Positions 14,541 through 19,426 of a stretch of DNA of 19,426 bases are shown piece after piece (position 1 is the first letter of the stretch; every line of letters begins with the position of its first letter). The notes under the pieces were generated by a model. The model worked only from the letters and a program-made list of their open reading frames with translations. It made no database searches and was not told where the DNA came from. A program made the position numbers and the translations under genes. This DNA is from Propionivibrio sp. (GTDB lineage Bacteria > Pseudomonadota > Gammaproteobacteria > Burkholderiales > Rhodocyclaceae): contig JAGNOM010000011.1 of the NCBI GenBank assembly GCA_017990155.1, positions 1 through 19,426 of the forward strand, written 5' to 3'.

Positions 14541-14654
14541 TTACCTGCCGTCGTAACACTCTTCTTCGTTCTCCGTGTTCATCGGAGCGTTGAAGTAGAT
14601 GTCCAGAACGTAGGGGATGGATACGCAAGCAAGAACCAGGATGAAGCTAAGCAT
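14541..14654 (-). CDS. Predicted 37-residue single-span membrane peptide
   Basis: Short frame with the marks of a real gene. It has an ATG, AAAGG eight bases upstream, a hydrophobic N-terminus (MLSFILVLACVSIPYVLDIY) long enough to cross the membrane once, and an acidic tail with NEEECYDGR. A good intrinsic terminator lies about 50 bp downstream. It is 118 bp downstream of the ribbon-helix-helix gene on the same strand and may share its transcript. I do not recognise the family. Size and layout recall small regulatory subunits of membrane complexes or type I toxin peptides, but there is no specific match. Coding status is inferred from the start signals, composition and terminator placement only. 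Confidence 0.5.
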   Translation of the reverse strand: MLSFILVLACVSIPYVLDIYFNAPMNTENEEECYDGR

Positions 14655-14772
14655 TTCTACTACCTTTCGCAATGTGAAATATGTTTCCGTCTAATGGGAA
14701 GAATAGTAGCGAAAAGCGTTTCCTAGCGCTGTTACGTCTTTGATCGTGTTCTGTATCAGATTGTGACGAAGG

Positions 14773-14976
14773 CTATTTCTTGACGTCTTCGCTCTTCGCG
14801 TGGGGAACGAGCCATGCCGGAATCTCATCGGTGGCCAGGTTGTCGAGCATGTACTGACGCATCAGTTTGCGTACGACCTGCGATGAATTCAGGTCCTGCC
14901 GCGCGCAAATCTCCTCAAACAGCTTCTTCTTCCTCGGATCAATCAGGATGGTCAGTCGGGCTGTGCGATTTTCCAT
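14773..14976 (-). CDS. Ribbon-helix-helix (CopG/Arc-like) DNA-binding protein
   Basis: Small protein of 67 residues. The N-terminal strand RTARLTILID, followed by helices PRKKKLFEEICARQ and SSQVVRKLMRQYMLD, fits the ribbon-helix-helix fold of dimeric repressors. A short tail with EIPAWLVPHAK follows. AAGG lies about seven bases before the ATG, and a perfect TATAAT is placed about 35 bases upstream on the - strand. It is divergent from the spermidine-synthase-like gene and upstream of a 37-codon membrane-peptide ORF. The fold is also used by antitoxins, but no toxin of a known type II family is adjacent. The likely role is local transcription control, possibly of its own promoter. Confidence 0.8.
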   Translation of the reverse strand: MENRTARLTILIDPRKKKLFEEICARQDLNSSQVVRKLMRQYMLDNLATDEIPAWLVPHAKSEDVKK

Positions 14977-15010
14977 GATCGGCCTTCAATTAATCTTTGA
15001 TGATAACGCT

Positions 15011-15039
15011 ATTATAATTTAAGTTATTTTGTATTTGTA
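15011..15039 (-). promoter_or_regulatory. Promoter for the ribbon-helix-helix gene
   Basis: Perfect TATAAT on the - strand (complement of 15011-15016), with TACAAA 17 bases upstream (15034-15039) in an AT-rich patch. The predicted leader is about 28 bases. Confidence 0.5.
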
Positions 15040-15062
15040 TAAGTGTTGTGCACAGTTATAAT
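15035..15062 (+). promoter_or_regulatory. Promoter for the spermidine-synthase-like gene
   Basis: TTGTAT (15035-15040), a 16-base spacer and a perfect TATAAT (15057-15062). Its -35 overlaps that of the divergent - strand promoter. Confidence 0.45.
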
Positions 15063-15243
15063 TCGCGGCTCGAAAGAACCTTGAATTCACTGTCCCGTCG
15101 TTTCGTTTCGGTTCGTGGCGACCGGATTCAGAGTCCAGCCTTGCCTTCCTTGTATGTCCTGTCGATCAGCGCTGCCGATAATTGAACTGCCCAGCCCCTT
15201 TTCCTGCGAAAGAGGCGTTGTTCGCGTGCTCGAAGATCGCGGC

Positions 15244-16035
15244 ATGTCGCAGGACAGTCTTCTCCGGAAGCTCCTTGACGAGGAATACGATCGGCCCTTC
15301 GTTTTTGACGATGGATCGACACGCTCCCTGTACTTCTCTCTGCGCTATGTTCAAAGCAGCATGCGCACGCGCGACCCAGTTTCCCTGGAATTTGCCTACA
15401 CGCGCAAGATGATGAGCTTTCTGCTCTTTCAGCGTCAGACGCGACATATCCTGATGCTGGGACTCGGTGGCGGTTCGCTCGCCAAGTATTGCTACGCGCG
15501 ATTGCCGGAGTGCCGGATCGACGTGGTCGAAATTGATCCTTACGTGATTGGCTTTCGCGACCAGTTTTTCGTCCCGGCGAACGACAGCCGGTTTCGCGTC
15601 ATCCACGACGATGCGGCGCGCTACGTGGATCGTTGTCCTTCGCAGCCCGATGTCATCATGCTGGACGCCTTCGACCGGAGCGGTTTTTCGCCGTCGATCG
15701 ATAGCAGCGAGTTCTACCGGAAAGCGCGAACGCTCATGTCGCCAAAGGGCATCCTCGTCGCCAACCTGGCCGGTGCGAAGTCCGAGCGAATGAAGCATCT
15801 TGGTGCGATGCGCGAGGCGTTCGATGGCCGTTTGCTCGTCGTGCAAATTGGTGACGACGGCAATCATGTCGCGCTCGCATTCCGGAACGAGTCGTATGAG
15901 CCGCGCTGGCACTGGGTCGAAAAGAAGGCGAAAGTGCTCAAGCACCGACATCCCATCGATTTTCCGCGTTTTGCGCAGAAATTCGAGCGCAGCAAGAAGC
16001 TGGGATATCTGGATCGCATGATGAAGGCGCAATGA
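15244..16035 (+). CDS. Spermidine-synthase-like protein (class I methyltransferase fold)
   Basis: Cytoplasmic protein of 263 residues by the start chosen here. ILMLGLGGGSLAKYCY (GLGGGS at 73-78) is the nucleotide-binding glycine loop, and VDVVEIDP-type residues (Glu96, Asp98) follow as the ribose-binding acid. IHDDAARYV and VIMLDAFDRSG complete the SpeE-like core. It lacks the full N-terminal beta domain of true spermidine synthases. Proteins of this kind are usually annotated 'spermidine synthase' without proof of polyamine synthesis, so I leave the symbol empty. The start is uncertain: GTG 15226 has AAAGAGG ten bases upstream, and GTG 15115 gives a longer N-terminus with no family likeness. 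It stands alone between a divergent regulator and the Hyf-type operon. Confidence 0.8.
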   Translation: MSQDSLLRKLLDEEYDRPFVFDDGSTRSLYFSLRYVQSSMRTRDPVSLEFAYTRKMMSFLLFQRQTRHILMLGLGGGSLAKYCYARLPECRIDVVEIDPYVIGFRDQFFVPANDSRFRVIHDDAARYVDRCPSQPDVIMLDAFDRSGFSPSIDSSEFYRKARTLMSPKGILVANLAGAKSERMKHLGAMREAFDGRLLVVQIGDDGNHVALAFRNESYEPRWHWVEKKAKVLKHRHPIDFPRFAQKFERSKKLGYLDRMMKAQ

Positions 16036-16074
16036 TGCTTTCCGCTATCGACGGAAAATGAGGAGAGCACGCCC

Positions 16075-16155
16075 GTGACTCACAACGTATCCAGAGCACT
16101 TGATGCCGTTCCATCCCGCGCACCCTCCAGCGCATTGCCGGGCCTCCGACCATGA
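16075..16155 (+). CDS. Possible 26-codon leader peptide coupled to hyfB
   Basis: A GTG-initiated short frame preceded by GAGGAG about nine bases upstream. It ends in a TGA that overlaps the hyfB ATG (ATGA, 16152-16155). hyfB itself lacks a recognisable ribosome binding site, so ribosomes finishing this frame could restart on hyfB. The peptide has no recognisable domain; it is rich in Pro, Ser and Ala. It could be a coupling device rather than a functional peptide. Confidence 0.4.
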   Translation: MTHNVSRALDAVPSRAPSSALPGLRP

Positions 16156-18158
16156 ACCAACTCATTCTCGCTGTTCTCACTCTGCTCGTGGGCGCCGGGC
16201 TTTGCCTGCTCAATGTGGGCAACCGCGTGCGTGCGGCGCTGGGCTTGTTATCGCAAATGATCGCCATGCTGCTGGTCTGGTGGGTGGCCATTCCCGTACT
16301 GATGGGCGCGCCGGAAGTGACGGGCGGGATGGCCTGGGCGTATCCGATTGGTGCGGTTCATTTCCGGCTGGATGCGCTGGGCGCGTTCTTCCTCAGCTGG
16401 TCCTTGCCGATGACCTTGCTCGGCAGCGTGTATGCGGTGGGCTATCTGCAGAAGTACTTTCAGGGGCCGCGTCACGTCGGCGTGCATTTCGCGCTGCTCA
16501 ACATGATTGCCTTGTCCTTCGTACTGGTTTACTGCGGCGATGAAGTCGTTTCCTTCCTGTTTGGCTGGGAAGTGGCCGCGCTGGCGGCATGGCAACTGGT
16601 GATCTGGGATTACACCAACCAGAAGGTGCGCTTCGCCGGCTTCAATTACCTGGTTTCGACGCACGTCGGCCTGCTGTTTCTGGTCGCGGCGGTGATGATC
16701 CTCTACACGCACAGCCAGTCCTGGGCATTCGCCGACATCGCTTATTGGATGAACAGCCATCCCGGTACGCTGCGCAACGTGGTCTTTCTGCTGCTGGTGA
16801 CGAGCTTCGGTTTGAAATCGGCGTTCTTCCCTTTCCATTCCTGGCTACCACGCGCGCACGCTGCTGCACCGGCCCACGTCTCGGCGTTGATGTCGGGGGT
16901 GATCCACAAGGCCGGCCTGTATGCGCTGCTGCGCTTTACGCTGCTCATCGGCAAGCCGGATGAATGGATGGGGTGGTTCCTGATCGCGTTTTCCGTGACA
17001 TCGGCGGTGATCGGCGGCCTATACACCGTCGGGCAACGCGATCTGAAACGACTGCTCGGCTACTCCTCGACCGAGAACGTGGGGATCGCCGGAATCGGCT
17101 TTGGCGTTGGCTGCCTGGGCCTGAGTTGGGGTAACACGCCGCTCGTCGTGCTGGGCTTCGGTGGCGGACTGCTGCACGTGCTCAACCACGCGTTCTTCAA
17201 ATGCCAGCTGTTCTACGCGGCGGGCTGCGTGTATCAGGTCAAACACGTCATCGACATGGAACGGCTCGGTGGCCTGTTCAAGCTGATGCCCTTTACGGCC
17301 ATTTGCTTTGTCATCGGTGGCGTGGCCATCTCGGCGCTGCCGCCGTTCAACGGATTCGCCAGCGAGTTTACGATCTACTCGGGCCTGTTCAGCAATGAAA
17401 GCATGGGCATCTGGGCAAAGCTGACCTTGAGCCTGGTCGCGGCGGCGCTGGCTTTTGTTGGCGCTGTGTCGGCGCTGAGCATCACCCGCGCCTTCGGCGT
17501 GATCTTCCTCGGCAATTCGCGCGACGACAGCCTGCCGGAAGGACACGAGGCCAGTCGCTGGATGCTGGTACCCATGGGAATCCACGCGCTCGGGACGGTG
17601 TTGCTCGGCGTCGTGCCGGTCGCCGGATTTGCCATGGTCGCGGCGCCGCTTGCGCTGTTCATGCAGACGGTGCCTGAATCGGTCAGGGAAGGCGTACTGC
17701 AGGGCGTGGTTGCCAACCTGTCGCGCGTCGGACTGATTTCCGGTGGGCTGGTGGCGGTGATCCTTGTCGTGCTATGGCTGCGTTCACGGCTCGCGACGCA
17801 GAAGCCGGACAAGAACCAGACATGGGGCTGCGGCTACGACCTGCCGAATACGCGCATGCAGTACTCGGGCGCCAGCTTTTCCACCGATTTTTCTCAGAAT
17901 TTCAGGAACATCATGGTCTTGCTCAAGCGGCAGAAGGCGCCGGCTGGCTACTTTCCCGACGAGAGCTACGTCATCACCGACTGCGTCGATGCCGTCGAGC
18001 GTCGCCTTTATAACGTGATCGATCACGGGGTCGATACGGCCGTTGAACTGTCGGAGAAGATGCGGGAAGACGATCCACGCCTGGCATTTGCGTTCGGCCT
18101 CGCCGGCGTCGTGATCATCGCGGTGCTTGTCCTGTTGGCGGAAGGAGCGCTGCAATGA
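16152..18158 (+). CDS. hyfB: Hydrogenase-4 subunit B-like proton-translocating membrane subunit
   Basis: Large antiporter-like (NuoL/NuoM-type) membrane protein of 668 residues with about fourteen or more transmembrane segments. The core proton-channel region contains LFGWEVAALAAWQLV (a conserved membrane glutamate). It also has FGLKSAFFPFHSWLPRAHAAAPAHVSALMSG with Lys and His, and the discontinuous-helix segment LKRLLGYSSTENVGI. The C-terminal part (QTWGCGYDLPNTRMQYSGASFS onward) is typical of HyfB/HycC. It is followed with a 4-base ATGA overlap by hyfC and then hyfE, the usual order of Hyf membrane arms. It should couple redox chemistry of a peripheral module to proton movement. The module itself is outside the window, so hydrogenase activity is not shown here. 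Confidence 0.9.
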   Translation: MNQLILAVLTLLVGAGLCLLNVGNRVRAALGLLSQMIAMLLVWWVAIPVLMGAPEVTGGMAWAYPIGAVHFRLDALGAFFLSWSLPMTLLGSVYAVGYLQKYFQGPRHVGVHFALLNMIALSFVLVYCGDEVVSFLFGWEVAALAAWQLVIWDYTNQKVRFAGFNYLVSTHVGLLFLVAAVMILYTHSQSWAFADIAYWMNSHPGTLRNVVFLLLVTSFGLKSAFFPFHSWLPRAHAAAPAHVSALMSGVIHKAGLYALLRFTLLIGKPDEWMGWFLIAFSVTSAVIGGLYTVGQRDLKRLLGYSSTENVGIAGIGFGVGCLGLSWGNTPLVVLGFGGGLLHVLNHAFFKCQLFYAAGCVYQVKHVIDMERLGGLFKLMPFTAICFVIGGVAISALPPFNGFASEFTIYSGLFSNESMGIWAKLTLSLVAAALAFVGAVSALSITRAFGVIFLGNSRDDSLPEGHEASRWMLVPMGIHALGTVLLGVVPVAGFAMVAAPLALFMQTVPESVREGVLQGVVANLSRVGLISGGLVAVILVVLWLRSRLATQKPDKNQTWGCGYDLPNTRMQYSGASFSTDFSQNFRNIMVLLKRQKAPAGYFPDESYVITDCVDAVERRLYNVIDHGVDTAVELSEKMREDDPRLAFAFGLAGVVIIAVLVLLAEGALQ

Positions 18159-19081
18159 AAACGGCTCTGCAATTGATTCATTGGAGCTTTGTGCTGGTGA
18201 TGCCGATCCTGATCGTCGGCGTCGTCAATCGGACCAAGTCCTGGTGGGCGGCGCGCAAGGGGCCGCGGATCGTCCAGTTCGCCTATGACCTCTTGCGGTT
18301 GCTGGGCAAGCGGCCGGTCGAGAGCACCACGGCGACGCCCTTGTTTCGCGCAGGTGCCTACGTGGTGTTGATCGCCGGTGTGCTGGCTGCCGGCATGGCG
18401 CCGATGCTTGGGCAGTTCGCGCCGATCCAGTTTTCGCACGATTTCATCGTGATGGCCTACACGCTGGGACTGGCGCGCATCGCGCTGATGATTTCGGCAA
18501 TGGACGTCGGCAGCTCGTTCGAAGGCATGGGCGCCGCGCGTGAAGCGGCGTTCTCGTCCTACGCCGAACCAGCGCTGTTCCTGCTCATCGGCACGGCCAG
18601 CGCCGCGACAGGCATGACGAGCTTCGCCGACCTGATCGGCCATCTGCACAACACGCCGTACTACGCGATCATCGTCGCGCCGCTGGTGCTGTGCCTGCTC
18701 ATTCTGTTGCAGGCGGAAGCCGCGCGCGTTCCGGTCGACGACCCGCTGACGCACCTGGAGCTGACCATGATTCACGAGGTGATGATCCTCGATCACAGCG
18801 GCCCGGAGCTGGCGGCCATGCAGTTCGCCGCTGCCATGAAGATGACGCTTTACGCCGGCCTGATCGCGGCGCTGGTGAATCCGTTCAACCCGCTCACCGA
18901 GCCGGTCGCCTGCGTGCTGGCCTCGTTCGGATTGATGCTGGTCGTGGGACTCGTGGTCGGGTGTATCGAGTCGCTGACGGCGAGATTACCGATGCGCTGG
19001 GTGACGCACTACCTGTCGATAGCTTCGGTAGCCGCGATTGGCTGCATGGTCGTGATCGGATCATTGGGAGTGAGCAACTGA
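18155..19081 (+). CDS. hyfC: Hydrogenase-4 subunit C-like (NuoH/HycD-type) membrane subunit
   Basis: Membrane-anchor subunit of 308 residues with about eight transmembrane segments, homologous to complex I NuoH. The signature loop QAEAARVPVDDPLTHLELTM followed by IHEVMILDHSGPELA is typical of HyfC/HycD. RARIALMISAMD-like and GSSFEGMGAAREA segments match the quinone-site loops of the NuoH family. The start overlaps hyfB (ATGA), and the stop overlaps the next start in TGATG, so all three genes are tightly coupled. It should connect the proton-pumping subunits with the peripheral electron-transfer module encoded downstream. Confidence 0.9.
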   Translation: MKTALQLIHWSFVLVMPILIVGVVNRTKSWWAARKGPRIVQFAYDLLRLLGKRPVESTTATPLFRAGAYVVLIAGVLAAGMAPMLGQFAPIQFSHDFIVMAYTLGLARIALMISAMDVGSSFEGMGAAREAAFSSYAEPALFLLIGTASAATGMTSFADLIGHLHNTPYYAIIVAPLVLCLLILLQAEAARVPVDDPLTHLELTMIHEVMILDHSGPELAAMQFAAAMKMTLYAGLIAALVNPFNPLTEPVACVLASFGLMLVVGLVVGCIESLTARLPMRWVTHYLSIASVAAIGCMVVIGSLGVSN

Positions 19082-19426
19082 TGACTCTGACTTTACCCCT
19101 GATTTTCTGCCTGATCGCCACCGTCATTCCGGTGTTCTTCGGCAAGATCTCGTCCGCGCCGACCTGGCTGAGCCTGCAGGCGCTGGCGCTGGGATGGATC
19201 ACCCTCAACAACGCCGGAGAAGTATCCGCCCATGCGGCACTGGTCGGACTCGAGGTGCTGCTGGTGCGCGCCATACTGGTTCCGCAGTTGCTGCGCCGTG
19301 CGCTCCGGAAACAGACGAACTCACGAATGAGCCTGATGCCGTCCAACCTGTTCGCCTGGATCATCGCCGTCATGCTGATCATCCTCGCCTTCAAGTTCGG
19401 CGACGGCGCGCGGGCGGATGCGCGGG
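19081..19426 (+). CDS. hyfE: Hydrogenase-4 subunit E-like (NuoK-type), cut off at window end
   Basis: The first 115 codons of a hydrophobic protein run off the window edge. The visible part begins MTLTLPLIFCLIATVIPVFF and has three likely transmembrane segments. It includes a glutamate in GLEVLLVRAILVPQLLRR, a pattern of HyfE, followed by a cytoplasmic stretch and another span (LFAWIIAVMLIILAFKFG). Its position after hyfB and hyfC fits the Hyf order B-C-E. The rest of the gene and the remaining operon (hyfF and peripheral subunits) would lie downstream. Confidence 0.85.
   Translation, partial: MTLTLPLIFCLIATVIPVFFGKISSAPTWLSLQALALGWITLNNAGEVSAHAALVGLEVLLVRAILVPQLLRRALRKQTNSRMSLMPSNLFAWIIAVMLIILAFKFGDGARADAR

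Noticed and set aside
14387..14593. A 68-codon + strand frame upstream of the small peptide gene.
   Set aside because: It spans the terminator hairpin and overlaps the better supported - strand ORF; no ribosome binding site fits.
16039..16057. Hairpin TTTCCG-CTATCGA-CGGAAA just after the spermidine-synthase-like gene, considered as a terminator.
   Set aside because: Six-pair stem without a following T tract; may still reduce read-through but cannot be supported.

Overview
The window looks like a chromosomal segment of a high-GC betaproteobacterium, probably in or near the Rhodocyclales. This rests on the style of the ParC/ParE proteins, overall base composition, the type of intergenic repeats and the mix of arsenic and Hyf-type genes. 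It is inferred by eye, not by database search. No rRNA, complete tRNA, CRISPR array or transposase was found.

Positions 1-6324 (all +) form an arsenic and organoarsenical resistance region. The order is arsC (arsenate reductase), acr3 (arsenite efflux), an ArsN2-like GNAT domain that runs without a stop codon into arsD, arsA (ATPase), an ECF sigma factor, then after 124 bp an ArsP-type permease and a thioredoxin-like mini-protein. Most junctions are ATGA or TGATG overlaps, so the first six genes are very likely one transcript. The expected ArsR repressor is not visible and may lie upstream. ArsC reduces arsenate, ArsD passes As(III) to ArsA, and ArsA should energise Acr3. ArsP and its CxxC partner probably deal with trivalent organoarsenicals. 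The GNAT reading frame carries a 69-bp palindromic repeat inside its coding sequence. The sigma factor has a Cys-rich tail, and an ECF-like promoter candidate precedes arsP.

Positions 6355-9454 carry signalling genes. An OmpR-type response regulator and a histidine kinase (both -) form an overlapping pair. The kinase has an unusual Met/Gly repeat in its periplasmic loop. Divergent from them is a FixJ-type response regulator (+). A highly structured, repeat-like intergenic stretch (9464-9650) follows.

Positions 9688-14104 (-) encode topoisomerase IV, parE then parC, separated by one base. Upstream of parE is a structured stretch of about 435 bp (hairpins and a tRNA-3'-half-like segment). On the - strand beyond it are a good intrinsic terminator, a 37-codon membrane-peptide ORF and a ribbon-helix-helix regulator, followed by an AT-rich divergent promoter region.

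Positions 15244-19426 (+) hold a spermidine-synthase-like methyltransferase-fold protein. Next come hyfB, hyfC and the start of hyfE, the membrane arm of a Hyf/group-4-hydrogenase-type complex. Its catalytic genes are outside the window. A short GTG-initiated leader ORF appears to be translationally coupled to hyfB.
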